This document shows, piece after piece, positions 29,620 to 42,249 of a stretch of DNA of 64,000 nt (positions within the stretch are counted from its first letter, which is position 1; each line of letters begins with the position of its first letter). The notes beneath the pieces were generated by a model that saw only the letters and a program-made list of their open reading frames with translations, was not told where the DNA came from and ran no database searches. A program made the position numbers and the translations under genes. Source of the stretch: Stomoxys calcitrans (taxonomy: Eukaryota > Arthropoda > Insecta > Diptera > Muscidae); the NCBI RefSeq assembly GCF_963082655.1, contig NC_081553.1, positions 205,669,897 to 205,733,896 on the forward strand, written 5' to 3'.

Positions 29620-31483
29620 ACAAGTAAAAAGATGTAAAGTTCGGCCGGGCTGAACTTTGGATACCCACCACCTCGGGTATCAACCACCATTCATCAAAAT
29701 CAGGTGGAAATTGCATACCTTATGTCCCATAGAAGTTATATCGAAATATGTTCCGATTTGGACAGAATACTTATAAGTAAAAGTCATTGTTCAATTGTGT
29801 ATAACAAAATATTGGTCTGTTTGGTAGCTATATCCAAAAATAAACCGATCTAAACCATATATGACACGGATGTCGAAAAGCCTAACATAAGTCACTGTGT
29901 CAAACTTCAGTGAAATCAGTATATAAATGCGCCTTCAATGGGGCCAAGACTTTAAATCGAGATATCGGTCTACATGGCAGCTAAATCCATATCTGAACCG
30001 ATTTGTGCCAAGTTGCAGAAAAATCTCGAAGAGCGTAACACAACTCTCTGTTCCAAATTTGGGCGAAATCGGACAATAAATGCGCCTTTTATGGGCCAAA
30101 AACTTTAAATCGAGAGATCGGTCTATATGGCAGCTATAATCAAATCTTTATCGATCTATACCATATTGCAGAAGTATATCAAGGAGTTTTACCTAACTCA
30201 CTGTCCCAAACTTCGGCGACATCGGCAAAGAAATGCGCCTTTTATGGCCTCAAAACCTATAACCGAGAGATCGGTCTACATGGCAGCTATAATCAAATCT
30301 TGACCGATCCGTGCCATATTGCAGAAGTATATCAAGTGATTTAACCTAACTCACTGTCCCAAATTTCGGCGACATCGGACAATAAATGCGCCTTTTATGG
30401 GCCCAAAACCTTAAATCAGGAGATCGGTCTATATGGCACCTATATCCAAATCTGAACCGATCTAGGCCAAATTAAAGAAAGATATGGAGGGGCCTAAGAC
30501 AACTCACTGTCCCAAATTTTAGCAAAATCGGATAATAAATGTGGCTTTTATGGGCCTACGACCGTAAATTGGACGATCGGTCTATATGGCAGCTATATCC
30601 AAATCTGGACCGATCTGAGCTAAATTAACCAAGGATGTCGAAGGGTCTAACACAACTTATTGTCCCAAATTTCAGCAAAATCGGGCTATAAATGTGGCTT
30701 TTATAGGCCTAAGACCCTAAATCGGAGGATCGGTCTATATGGCAGCTATATATCCAAATCTGGACCGATAAGAGCCAAATTGTTGGAAGATGTCGAAGAG
30801 CCTGCCGCAACTCACTGTGCCAAATTTCGGCAAAATCGGATAATAAATGTGGCTTTTATGGGCCTAAGACCCTAAATCAGAGGATCGGTATATGGCAGCT
30901 ATATCTAAAAATAGATCGATCTGGTCCAAATTGACGAAGGATGTCGAAGGGCCCAAGACAACTCACTGTCCCAAATTTCAGCAAAATCGGATAATAAATG
31001 TGGCTTTTATGGGCCTGAGACCCTAAATCGGAGGATCGGTCTATATGACAGCTATATCCAAAAATAGACTGATCTGGATTAAATTGACAAAGGATGTCGA
31101 AGGGCCTAACACAACTCACTGTCCCAAATATCAGCAAAATCGGATAATAAATGTAGCTTTTATGGGCCTAAGACCCTAAATCGGAGGATCGGTCTATATG
31201 GCAGCTATATCCAAATCTGGGCCGATCTAGGCCAAAATAAGAAAGGATGTCGAAGGGCCTAACACAACTCACTGTTTCAAATTTCAGCAAAATCGGATAA
31301 TAAATATGGCTTTTAAGGTCCTAAGACCCTAAATCGGCCGATCGGTTTATATGGGGGCTATATCAAGATATAGTCCGATATAGCTCGTTCGAAGATGAGC
31401 CTGCTTATGGACAAAATTAAAGAATCTGTGCAAAGTTTCAACTCAATATCTCTAGTTTTAAAGACTGCAGCGTGATTCCAACT
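29620..31483 (-). repeat. INE family A array, about 10 units, 5' end missing
   Basis: The 3' hairpin end is at ~29635-29655 (agttcggccggg + ctgaact). A ~153-bp-unit tandem array follows, each unit having 'gatcggtctatatggcagctatatccaaa' and 'caaatttcagcaaaatcggataataaatgtggc'. It is cut within 'aaagactgcagcgtgatt', before the CCGT tract. Many short frames with HIDRSSDL-type peptides arise from the repeat and are not genes. Confidence 0.85.
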
Positions 31484-31499
31484 TCTTATAGACGAGTTC

Positions 31500-31740
31500 G
31501 AACAGCGTGCGGCAGTGCGATACATCTTTTTGTGATGGCTGCCATCATTTTTTCAAAAAAGCTTAGTTCCTCACAAATGTCGCAGCATTAAAAGGGGATA
31601 ACCACCGCTGAAAACTTTTTCTGATGTTCTAGCCAGGATTCGAACCCAGGGTGTAAGGTATACAAAAATCGTTATTGTCGAATTTTTCTCTGAAATTTTT
31701 CTAATGTTCTCGCCAGGATGCGAACCCAGGATGCAAGGTG
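31500..31740 (-). repeat. SINE-related fragments, two box B copies
   Basis: On the minus strand CCTGGGTTCGAATCC at ~31636-31650 and a second (CCTGGGTTCGCATCC) at ~31716-31730 match SINE box B. The sequence around the first ('gttatcccctttt') is the SINE body. An ~80-bp duplication of the head explains the pair. Confidence 0.6.
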
Positions 31741-32713
31741 TAAAAAAATTTATCACTATTGAACTTTAATCTGTTCTTTCCTCCCGTTATTACTTCTTTT
31801 ATTTCAGAGCCTCTCCTTTAGGCATCCTTTGTTGCTTTTCTCATTCATGCCTTTTGAACTTTTTCTCTGTCCTTACATTGCCCCATGAAAATTAGGGAAT
31901 TTATGTTAGTTTGCATCACAAGGGAATGAAATGACAACGATTGCTAGGGGGTGTGAGTGAGCAAAGGAAGCAGAATTGTTGAAGTAGCTAAAGAAAAATA
32001 TGGAGCTGGGAAATATTACCACTGAAAATTCCTTTAAAGAATGTACTTTCTTATTTTTAAATTAACTTCTTGAACTGTCGACGTGATAAATTCCCATAGA
32101 CTATGGGCAAAGCTAGCATATACACACAACTAAGACAGCACACAAACACACTCACACCAGTATGCATACCCTATCACATCCACCCGCACATACATATGTG
32201 GCCGCTTTTCTCCCCTCCAACACCATAACACACAAAATTGTACCCCAAAGAAATGAAATTTAGAAGCGGAAAATCTGTATGAAGAAGAAACAAAAGTTCA
32301 AGCCAAAAGAAAGTCAGCGACCAAAGCCATGCGACCAGACCAAACAGCCATTCAAACCATTATAGTCAACTAACCAAAGTAACCGAATAAACTGGCAACA
32401 GAAACCAAATAAGAACAAACATTTCAACCTCTTTTCCGCATGACACAATGTTGGTACAGCCTTTGGTCTGTGTATTATTTTCCGTTCATGAAGATGCTCA
32501 AAATATTAAAAAAACGAAAACTTGAGAATCCACCAACATGGATTCTGCTAAAAATTTCTGCAAAATTATGCAAAAATGTAAACTTCTAGGGGCCATAGAA
32601 GATTAATCGAATGATTGGTTTATATGGAAGCTATACCAGGTTGTAGACTGATGGCAGTCTACCGTCAGACTCTCATAGACTTTTTAGTCCATTGTGATAC
32701 CAAAAGAACAGAA
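31741..32713. other. Spacer, no gene seen
   Basis: AT-rich, with an (ACAC) run near 32120-32150 and INE-like scrap at 32590-32660 ('gattggtttatatggaagctatacc'). Confidence 0.4.
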
Positions 32714-34183
32714 GAAACAAGTAAAAAGGCGTTAAGTTCGGCCGGGCCGAACTTTGGATACCCACCACCTTGGAAATATACGTAAACCACCTTTCATCAA
32801 AATCCGGTGAAAATTATATACCTTTTGTCCCATAGCAGTTATATCAAAATATGTTCCAATTTTGACCAAATATTTATAACTACAAGTCATTGTTCAATTG
32901 TGTATAACAAAATATTGGTCTTTTAAGTAGCTTTGTCTAAAAATAAACCGATCTGAGCTACATACGACACGGCTTTCGAAGGGCCTAACTCAACTCACTG
33001 TCCCAAATTTCGGCGAAATCGGACAATAAATGCGCCTTTTATGGACCCAAAACCTGAAATAGAGAGATCGGTCTATATGGCAGCTATATCCAAATCTTAA
33101 CCGATCTGTGGCATATTGAAGGATTATGTCGAGGGGCTTAACTTAACTCACTGTCCCAAATTTCGGCGACATCGAACAATAAATGAGCATTTAATGGGCC
33201 CAAAGCCTGAAATCGAGGGATCGGTCTATATGGCAGCTATATCCAAAACTGGACCGATCTGCACCAAATTAATGAGGCATAACAAAGATCCCAACACAAT
33301 TTACTGTCCCAAATTTCAGCAAAATCGAATAATAAATGTGGCTTTTATGGGCCTAAGACCCTAAATCGGCAGATCGGTCTATATGGCAGCTATATCCAAA
33401 TCTGGACCGATCTGAGCCAAATTGACGAAGGATGTCGAAGGGCCTAACACAACTCACTGTCCCAAATTTCAGCAAAATCGGATAATCAATGTGGCTCTTA
33501 TGGGCCTATGACCCAAAATCGGAGGATCGGTCTATATGGCAGCTATGTCCAAATCTGGACCGATCTGAGCCAAATTGACGAAGGATCTCGAAGGGCCTAA
33601 CACAACTCACTGTCCCAAATTTCAACAAAATCGGATAATAAATGTGGCTTTTATGGGCCCAAAACCTAAAACCGAGAGATCGGTCTATATGGCAGCTATA
33701 TCCAAATCTGGACCGATCTGGTCCTAACACAACTCACTCTCCCGAATTTCAGCAAAATCGGATAATAAATGTGGCTTTTAGGGGCCTAAGACCCTAAATC
33801 GGAGGATCGGCCTATATGGCAGCTATATCCAAATCTAAACCGATCTGGTCCAAATTGACGAAGGATGTCCAGGGGCTTAACACAACTCACTGTCCCAAAT
33901 TTCATCAAAATCGGATAATAAATGTGGTTTTTATTGGCATAAGACTCTAAATCGGCGGATCGGTCTATATGGGGGCTATATGAAGATATAGTCCGATATT
34001 GCCCATCTTCGAACTTAACCTGCTTATGGATAAAAAAAAGAACCTGTGCAAAATTTCAGCTCAATATCTCTATTTTTAAAGACTGTAGCGAGATTTCAAC
34101 AGACAGACGGACAGACGGACGGACATGTCTAGATCGTCTTAGATTTTTACGCTGATCAAGAATATATATACTTTCAGATCTGA
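32714..34183 (-). repeat. INE family A array, about 7 units
   Basis: 3' hairpin at 32735-32756 with 10-bp arms; units at 153-bp spacing (gatcgg at 33372, 33525, 33678); CCGT tract near 34102-34125; truncated at 'atatatacttt' by the LINE to its right. One unit (33678-33803) is shortened. Confidence 0.85.
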
Positions 34184-35150
34184 TCTTGAAAACTTAGCTT
34201 ACATGCCGCTAGAGTCTTACCCATAGATTCTAGTATTCCTGGAATGTGTATGGTAGTTCCTAGTCTCGCAAGCTCTTCCGCTTTACAATTCCCTGCGATA
34301 TCTCTGTGGCCCGGTATACAGAACAGGTGAATTTTGAACTGTTCAGTCATCGCGTTGAGAGATCTGCGATAGTCGAGGTCGATTTTTGTGTTCAGAAATA
34401 CGTTCTCCAGGGATTTAATGGCTGCCTGGCAAGCTCTTCCGCTTTACAATTCTCTGGGATATCTCTGTGGCCCGGTATACAGAACAGCTGAATTTTGAAC
34501 CGTTCAGCCATCTCGTTGAGAGATCTGCGATAGTCGAGGTCGATTTTTGTGTTCAGAAATACGTTCTCCAGGGATTTAATGGCTGCCTGGCTGTCTGAGA
34601 ACATATTTATGCCAATCGTCGTAAAGACATTAAATCTTAGTCATTCAACCACTTCCTTAATTGTAAGGATATCTGGTTGATACACACTGCAGTGGTCGTG
34701 TTACCTCTTCGATATGACCAGTTCTACATCTATAGAGTACACCCCAAAGCCCACATGGTCGTAAAGTTTGGAACCATCCGTATAGTGGTCAATGTACTTT
34801 CCAGGGATATCGTAGTTCCAATCGGTTCTATCAGGAATAGTGGTACAGTACTATTCATCAAAAAGAGCCTCAGATAGGGTTTAATCCACACTGCCTGGAA
34901 CATCGGACATTGTATCAAGGATAAAACAGTATCCGTAGCCGCCACATGACCAATGAGAAAGCTTCCTTAACCTCGCGGCAGTGGACGCTGCAATTTGTCT
35001 GACCACAATGTCCAGAGGCATAAGATGTAGCATTAAATTCAGTGTATCAGTGCGGCTGAGATGCAAAACCAAACCATCCTTTGGATCCGGCTAAGTATTG
35101 AGCAGTAGGTGGACTTTTGAAGCGCCGTCCACCAGACCACAACACCATAT
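34184..35150 (-). pseudogene. LINE 3' part with RNase H, minus strand
   Basis: Minus-strand pieces from the right: TDTLNLMLHLMPLDIVVRQIAASTAARL (connection), then IDHYTDGSKLYDHVGFGVY (~34800), then NMFSDSQAAIKSLENVF and FCIPGHRDIPENCKAEELA (34604-34430). These are RNase H blocks with the TDGS and SDSQ Asp residues. A 161-bp tandem duplication (34270-34430 repeated at 34431-34591) repeats the last RNase H segment. Stops interrupt between blocks. It is a third LINE subfamily, judged by sequence. Confidence 0.75.
34270..34591. repeat. 161-bp tandem duplication within LINE RNase H
   Basis: aagctcttccgctttacaat begins at 34270 and again at 34431. The two copies differ at a few positions (ccctgcg/tctggg, tcatcgc/ccatctc), so the duplication is not recent. 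Confidence 0.9.
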
Positions 35151-35469
35151 AGCATTAAAGGTCTGACAACTGCAGTATATACCCAATACATGACACGCTG
35201 TCTAAACCCTCAACTGAACGGAGCTTACATCGAAAGCAACCAGGAGACAGTGAAACTACTATTGGAGACGTAATTACAATGCCGATGGAGATAGTATGGA
35301 CGATTTGCATATTGCAGCCAGTGAAATCGACTGCACCAAACGGAATAATCTCGGCGATATAGCAGGTGTCTCCAGGAGTTTTTCTGACATGTCTGAAACG
35401 TATTTTCAAACTGAGTTTGGTGTTTTCCTACATACCGATGGCATAAAGAGACGTCATAAACTACATCAT
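35151..35469. other. Unassigned stretch between two LINEs
   Basis: No frame here matches a domain I know. It may be divergent RT sequence of the minus-strand LINE. Confidence 0.3.
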
Positions 35470-35959
35470 GACGAAGGGTTGTAGTCAAGGCAATATGTCA
35501 TCGCTTTCAGTAAAAAGACTGATAGGCCTGAAGGTGAGGCAGGGTATAACATTCGAAAACAGTGGGGCACAATATGTAAACCTCAAGCAAAGATCGTAGG
35601 AGACAGTCCTCCTCGAAGTTTAATGAGAAGTCGTGACGCCTCTACACCTAAAAGAGTATGCCATGGCAGCCTTCCTGAATATTGATGGGCCGATAGTCGT
35701 CGCCCAGAAACGCACGGTGGTCTAAGACACTATCTTCCGCTTGACTGATTGCATGGTACAAGGCAGGATTATCAACCCAGACCTGGGAGATATAGTAGTC
35801 AAAACGCGACTAGTGGAACGTCCCATGGAGGGGTGTTATTACCGATTCTGTAAAACCTAGCGATAAACGAAATGCTATTGGATCTCTTCAGGGTTAGCGT
35901 AAAAGGACGTTGTGCAAAGTTCATAGAAGTCTGATCTCCATGAAGTTGTATAAAAAGTC

Positions 35960-36207
35960 GAGACGCATCCTCAACTGCAGAAGCTCACCATGGCCTTTCT
36001 GGATATTGAGTGGCATTTGAAAACAAGAAGGTAGAGTCGATAGTCGCCGTTCCAGACCGCACGAAGGTCCAGCAGACTATCTTGAGACGCATCCTCAACT
36101 GCAGAATCTCACCATGGCCTTTCTGGATATTGAGTGGCATTTAAAAACAAGAAGGTAGAGTCGATAGTCGCCGTCCCAGACCGCACGAAGGTCCAGCAGA
36201 CTATCTC
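35960..36207. repeat. 124-bp tandem duplication within the LINE
   Basis: gagacgcatcctcaactgcag begins at 35960 and 36084. Each copy carries 'catggcctttctggatattg' and 'cgcacgaaggtccagcagac'. Few differences. Confidence 0.9.
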
Positions 36208-37289
36208 CAGGTGGACCAACTACATGCTAGGATTATCATCGCGGACTTGGCAGATATTTTGGTCAGAAGACGGGGGATTAGGGGAACGCCTCATGAAGGG
36301 TTGTTATCCCCGATTCTATGGATGTAGCAATAAACGAAATTCTTTTGAATCTGAAACAGGAATTGAAAACGGCGTCCTGCTACTGACCCAAAGCAAATTT
36401 CTGTACACGATTAGCGAGATAATTGAAAGGTCACTGGGGAGACTGTAGAAAAGGATATCACAAATGGGTTGAGTACGAATCCAGGTGGGACGGAAAATAT
36501 AAGATATTGGATTTTACGCTCCCGTGTTTGAATGGGATTGAAGTGCAGTTGTTGAAGGAGACAGATTATATGGGTGTAGCTCCGAAAAGGAACCGAAAAT
36601 CGCTGTGGGCCTTTTACCCCCGCAGAAGGATGATCGGTCCTGCAAGAAGACCCATCGGTTAGGCCGAAGATGATTTATTGGATGCAATCGGAAACTGCGA
36701 GACCAGTGCACATATATGGGGCACTAATATGGTGAAAGGCTGTGAAGAAGGCCCCGGGGCTCCTAAATTCCATATGGCAGGCAGTTTTGAAAGCGATGGA
36801 TGTGCGTCGCTAAGGTTGCGATCAGACTAAGGTAACTTGGTATGCTGAAGAAGAGCAAATACGGGCTCCGTTCCATTCTGGATTTGCTGGGGAGACTAAA
36901 AGGTGTATCAGAATACCTGGCACCAAGACCGATAGCAGGAAGAATCTTCGGGATTCGTCTTCCCGCGAGGGAGCAGTATAGGCAAACGCTTTGTTTTCAA
37001 AGAATGAGATTACAGATGCCACCAAGACGGTGTCAGAGACAGGATTAGGTTCATACTTGGCATCGGAAGTCTGTGAGACTGCCAAACGAGTGTTCGGTCT
37101 TTTAGGCAAAATTCAATACCTAATGATAGATGCAAATGGAATACTGGTAAGAGATTAAGCGTATGTTTGAATGAAATGGAACTCTGCCTCCAAAGATGCT
37201 CTTAGAATAAAGTAACTGAACATGATGAAGAAGAGCAAATACAGCCACCATTACATTCTGGATACTATGGGTACGTTGGGCAGACTAAA

Positions 37290-37705
37290 GAAGGTATCAG
37301 AGTACCTGACAGAACTATACCAGAAAGGATCTTTGGTATTCACTTTGCCGGGAGAGAGGATTGGAGGCGAGTTCTGTGTTTACAGGGAATGAGAACACAG
37401 ATACCTGCAGGCGAAAGGATTAGGAGTATACTCAGAGAACCTGGCATAACTGTACCAGAAAGGATCTTTGGTATTCATTTTGCCGGGAGAGAGGATTGGA
37501 GGCGAGTTCTGTGTTTATAGGGAATGAGAACACAGATACCTGCAGGCGAAAGGATTAGGAGTATACTCAGAGTACCTGGCAGAACTGTACCAGAAAGGAT
37601 CTTTGGTATTCATTTTGCCGGGAGAGAGGATTGGAGGCGAGTTCTGTGTTTATGAAACCACAGATACCTGCAGGGGAAAAGATTAGGAGTACACTCGACA
37701 TCGGT
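37290..37705. repeat. 135-bp unit, three tandem copies, within the LINE
   Basis: aaaggatctttggtattca starts at 37324, 37459 and 37594. Each unit codes for the SEYLAP..IPERIFGI-like stretch before RNase H. The third copy has a short deletion (tgtttatgaaacc). Confidence 0.9.
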
Positions 37706-38370
37706 ATGTCGGCGAGATTTCCAAACGAGTATATGGACTTTTAGTTGAGTCTCTACCTAGCGATAGTCTCAAATGAAATATTGGGAAGAGATTGACTGCC
37801 TTCGAAACTTAGGATGTATATAGACAGTATTGCGGCCATCAAGGCCTTATGTTCAAGGACTCTGGGCTCACGACATAGCGCTATCTTGGGTTCCTGGACA
37901 CGATGGTATGCCAGGAAACGAGAGAGCGACAAATATGCCATGAATGCACCTCCACTGGGAGTGAACCATTCGCCGGTCATGCACCTAGTGCCGAGACGAG
38001 GTGGAAGTCTGTTCATAGATGCCATATTGCCAGGATACACTGATCTACCGTCGACCGGAAGAGGACGAAGGAACTATGGGCTTTTAATATAAGGTCACTA
38101 AGAGCTATTACTGAAGGTGGAACTAGGAATTACTTCATATGGCCACCATGTCAATCCGGTATAATGATTGCTGCAGATGCTGTTTTCATGAGAATGAGGA
38201 GATCGAATAATAACTCCTACTCAAGGAGGAGGTTTTCTCTGATCTTAACGATCTTGCAGATATGTGTCTGGAAAGTCTTCTCAGGTACGTGGATAAGACG
38301 GTATGGTTTAGACGAGGGATGGGATAAAGCCCTACAGACGAGGTCATGTTTGCCTAGAACCAGTCAACAC

Positions 38371-38837
38371 TAACAGAGTAGACACTCAGTTGAACGTGGA
38401 CCGGTGCTCCAGTCCGGTGCGATATGGACCATATTTTGCAACGATGTTCTGTAGTACATGATCCAGTCAGCTGGCCAATCAATTGCAAATTGGTATAAGT
38501 TCCTGGAAAGACACGTTTTTTTGACGTACATTCTAACATCAGGAATAAGAAGACAAACAGAGTCACTCAGTCCTCTTCCCGACGATTCTCGAGACAAAAA
38601 AGAGATACGGGTGACAACAGGGATAGGGGTCAGAAGTTCCAAGGATTTAGAAGCTTCGGCCCATAGATGTAAGATTTCAATTTAGAAATCTGAAGTAAAC
38701 GCGTTATTCTACTTTGGATGTACATAAACTTTGCTGTAACAATTCACGATCTCTTATAGCAGAGACAAAAAAAAAAATTTGGCCTCATGTTCAACCATGG
38801 GAATGTGTGAAAGTGTGGAAGGGAGTTTGTGAGTGAC

Positions 38838-38868
<31 letters not shown>

Positions 38869-39319
38869 TGTGCCTTTACCATAAATCTTAATAAGCCACA
38901 AACAAGTTCACATTAATTTTTTGTTATCATGCAAAACGCAACACTGGCTTACCCCTTCCCTCAGTTTTCCATCAACTCTCGTAGCTGTGGTCTTCTCAGT
39001 TGTTTCAGCATCGTCTATCCTTTTGTTGTTATTGTTGTCGTCATAATTTTCGGTGGTTCAAAAGAGTCTGTATGTGAGAGAGTGTGAGTTGTTGACGAAA
39101 TGAGTATATATGTTATGTATGTCTAGATGGCTTCGTGTGTGCGGGTATTGTTCTATGAAAGAAAAATACCGAGAAGTACTGGATATCCAAAATTATTTTA
39201 CTCAACTTATTGTGGCGTTTGTGTGAGTTTATAACGGAGTTGGGAAGAAGGCTTTTCGAAAAAAGGCATGACAGGAAATGTGGTAGTCTACGCTGAAGTA
39301 AGGGGACTAGTAAGGCATA
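38371..39319. other. Spacer with a (TG)n tract, no gene seen
   Basis: A TG dinucleotide run at 38841-38868 and a short poly-A (38768-38777). No domain in any frame. Confidence 0.45.
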
Positions 39320-39763
39320 TAGATTGAGTAAAGTGCTCGCCAAGTTCTCTGAAGAGAGAACACGGCACTACGCTGAGAACAACCATGTGACGGTGGTACG
39401 ATTACTAATGGAGACTCATTTTCCTGGCAGCCAGGAAGAGAACGACGTAATACCACATGTGCTGAATTTATGGAAGATCTTACCATCGACATCGTTGACA
39501 AGCAGAAGATAATGCCGAACAAGACGGAATCATCCCGGCGCTGCTGCAAGATAACATTGGGGTCATTATGCCATGGCCGCAACAGATTTTCATGACGAGC
39601 CTGTCATTGTTCTACAATACATTCTGAGCGCATAGAGGGAGGTCAGGGTGGGTGGTATTTATCACCAAGGCGGGTAGAATAAACCACATTGGCGCTAATG
39701 ATTATAGGCCAATCAGCCTACCATTGTTTTTACTTAAAAAAACTGGAAAGTCTGGTTGACCTG

Positions 39764-40358
39764 AAGGTGAGGTTGGACTGACACCGGAGAATTTTAGTGG
39801 GGTAAAACATGCATAACCAAAGGGGAGGTCAATGGAGACGTTCTTCATAAAGAGGTACAAGAAGTCAAGTTGTCTCACCAACAGAAGGAGTACAAAATGG
39901 TGGACTTCCTCGATATTGAGGGGATCTAAATAACGTGGAATAAAAAGGGTCTATAGTCGCCGCCTTGGACAGTACTGGCATCGACCCGAGTGTTTACCGG
40001 GCAGGCTTATAAATGCGAATCCGGGAGAAAGAACCTGGCAAGGAAGGTGAGATTTGACTGGCACCCGAGAGATTTGACTGGAGAATCTTAATGGGGTACA
40101 ACATGCATACCCAAAGGGGAGGTCAATGGAGACGTCCTTAATGAAAAGGTAAAGAGGTCAAGTTTTCTCTCCTACAGAAAGAGTACACACTGGCGGACTT
40201 TCTCGATATTGAAGGGAGACTAAATAACGTGGAAAAAGGGTCTATAGTCGCCGCCTTAAACAGTATTGGCATCGGCCCGAGTGTTTACCGGTGGAGAGAT
40301 AATATGCTTCGCGGCAGGCTTATAAATGCGAATCCGGGAGAAAGAACCTGACAAGGAA
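39764..40358. repeat. ~280-310-bp tandem duplication within the LINE
   Basis: 'caaaggggaggtcaatggagacg' and 'ggcttataaatgcgaatccggg' each occur twice (39817/40114 and 40003/40317). Both copies end in 'gaaagaacctg[g/a]caaggaa'. The second copy has an extra 'tggagagataatatgctt' segment. Confidence 0.9.
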
Positions 40359-40891
40359 CGATGTCCTACTGGATCTCAACGGAGATGGGGTGAAACTAAA
40401 AGCATATTCGTACGAAGTCGTTTTATTGATTCGAAGCAGAATTATGTCAATCAACAACGAGATTATGTGGTGGTTATTGAGATGGGCTTCGAGAAATGGG
40501 TTAAAGTTCAATCCAATGAAGACGGAGCTGGTGCTCTACTCCCCGGAGGTATAGGATACGGGATTTAAGACTCCCGTCTTTGGAAAAGACCACTCTGCAT
40601 TTGCGGAGGGGGGGGAAAGATACCCAAGCCTAAGCCTGCCGGATTTAAGACTCCCGTCTTGGGACAAGACCACTTTGCAGTGGTCTCTACCTAGGCATAG
40701 TCCTCGATACGAAACTGTCCAGGAAAAGGAATACCGAGTTAATGTGCCGAAAGGCGATTTGCTCCTTCCGATACTGCAGAAAGATATTCGATTGAATATT
40801 GGGAGTCAGCCCGAAGTCATCTTCTACTGTGTGTACACGGCCATTGTGAGAGCAGTGCTGACATATGGAGCACTGGTATGGTGAAAGGTAT

Positions 40892-40943
40892 GGTACGTGT
40901 ACTCTTCACCATATGGTATGGTATGGTGAAGAGTATACGTACC
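40892..40943. repeat. Near-perfect 22-bp palindrome
   Basis: ggtacgtgtactcttcac... pairs with its reverse complement ending at 40943, one mismatch, ~8-base loop. It lies in the LINE at the start of the connection region and may be an inverted micro-duplication. Confidence 0.8.
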
Positions 40944-41660
40944 AAGGAACTTCTAAGGGTACAAAGACCGACCTGTGTCGGGATAATGGAAGCTTTAAGG
41001 TCCATACCGCAAGCGGCTCGGGAAGCGATGCTTATTTTCAAACCTGTTGAGGTATATATGTGCACTTAAGGTGGTGCTTATGCTGAGAAAACTTGGCATG
41101 TGGACACGCCCACTGCTCCATACTGAAGGAGCAGTGGATACTGGAGGTAGGCTGAGAAGGGCGTCAGACTAGCTGTCACCGATTCCTTCCCCTAAGGAAG
41201 AGGTTGGAGGCGGATGCTGTGTTTGAATTGAATGACTAGGGGTTTATTTGGAGACACTCGACATATATATGCTAGTAAGATTGTCGGATCAGAGAACGGT
41301 CTTTCAGACAGAGCTCTGTGTCATTACGTTGGCTGCAAAGGAGTTCCGAAGAATGGGCCTACCACCTTCGAAACTCAGGATGTAAGTGGACACTATGGCG
41401 GCCCTCAAGGCATTTAATTCAAGGACAATAAGGTCAAAATGCCAGGAATTCCTCGAAAAGCCTTTCTAGCTCATCACGTTGTATTGGCCTGTGTTCCCGG
41501 ACACATCGGTGTTTTTTAGCAAATGAAAAGGAGTACAATTATGCCAGGAGGGGATCCTGAACGGCAGTCAGACTTATGGCCGGTCTTGCACACACATACA
41601 TTTTGTCGTACTACTGAACATAGTAGAGGAGATAACCAGGAGTCCGTGGTTGGATGTCAA

Positions 41661-41868
41661 ATTGCCAGGACACTCTAGCTAACTGTTGGTTGGAAGAGGA
41701 CGAGGGTGTTGCCCTTGATAAGTGGTCACTGAGCAGAGGAGATGACCAGTGTGGAAGAGGTGGCAGGTGGGAGTCGGTGGATGGATGCGGGATTGCCAGG
41801 ACACTCTGGCTAGCTGTTGGTTGGAAGAGGACGAGGGATTTGCCCTTGATAAGGGGTCACTGAATATG
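41661..41868. repeat. 131-bp offset tandem duplication within the LINE tail
   Basis: attgccaggacactctagct at 41661 recurs at 41792 with 'ttggaagaggacgaggg' and 'ttgcccttgataag' in both. Confidence 0.85.
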
Positions 41869-42249
41869 ATTACAGGAGTCATAGCCGTACACTGTACGAT
41901 AAGCCATATGGCCGCCCACATGGGGATCAAGATAAAGAGTAGACGATCGAACACCTGATATGTCCATGCCTTGGTCTACAGGGGTATAGGCTTTCCATCC
42001 TAAGGAGGAGGTTATCTTCCAATCTCGGCGAATTTATATATGTGTCTCTGGGAAGTCTCTTCAGATACGTGGATAAGACGGATTTGCTTTGCGAGTGAAT
42101 ACTTGAGTGAGTGTGAGAGGCACTTGTTCCCTATATTTCTCGTATATTTCATATCTCGTCATCACCATGTCACCCCTTTGGAACGGAGCAGGGACAGTGT
42201 ATCCATTATCACAATTTTTCAACAATCCTTCCTTTTTCCTTTGCTTTTT

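Larger units (their letters stand above)
35470..38370 (+). pseudogene. LINE with RT and RNase H remnants, heavily rearranged
   Basis: Plus-strand scraps in order: AFLNIDG, RIINPDLGD (35660-35800), a second RT start (MAFLDIEW) present twice, an RT motif B-like segment ending NEILLNLKQ-type near 36340, FLYTISEIIERSLGRL (36390-36440), a thumb region (GIEVQLLKETDYMGV), LGRLKGVSEYLAPRP (36880-36930), RNase H scraps (MYIDSIAAIKALCSR, 37814) and a Cys-containing tail (~38170-38290). It is the same family as 2169-2725/11877-13510. It has three internal duplication events and stops throughout. Confidence 0.7.
39320..42100 (+). pseudogene. LINE with RT and RNase H remnants, plus strand
   Basis: Pieces: VLAKFSEERTRHYAENNHVT and SQEENDVIPHVL (39330-39470), RT fingers (VFITKAGRINHIGANDYRPISL, 39655-39720), motif A (FLDIEG, twice), a motif B-C region decayed, thumb (LYLGIVLDTKLS-like, 40690-40720) and connection (40820-41010). 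RNase H scraps follow (RTVFQTELCVITLAAKEF, 41300-41350; CVPGHIGVF near 41500), then the tail to ~42100. Its layout matches the 35470 copy. Numerous stops and a ~295-bp internal duplication inactivate it. Confidence 0.7.

Noticed and set aside
29950..31350. CRISPR-like regular array
   Set aside because: The 153-bp units are continuous tandem repeats with no short repeat/unique spacer structure, and the DNA is eukaryotic.
30660..34000. Many 60-135-codon frames with HIDRSSDL or KCGFYGPKTLNR-type peptides (also 44801-52209 and 62513-62971)
   Set aside because: They recur in every 153-bp INE unit, in several frames and both strands; products of repeat sequence.
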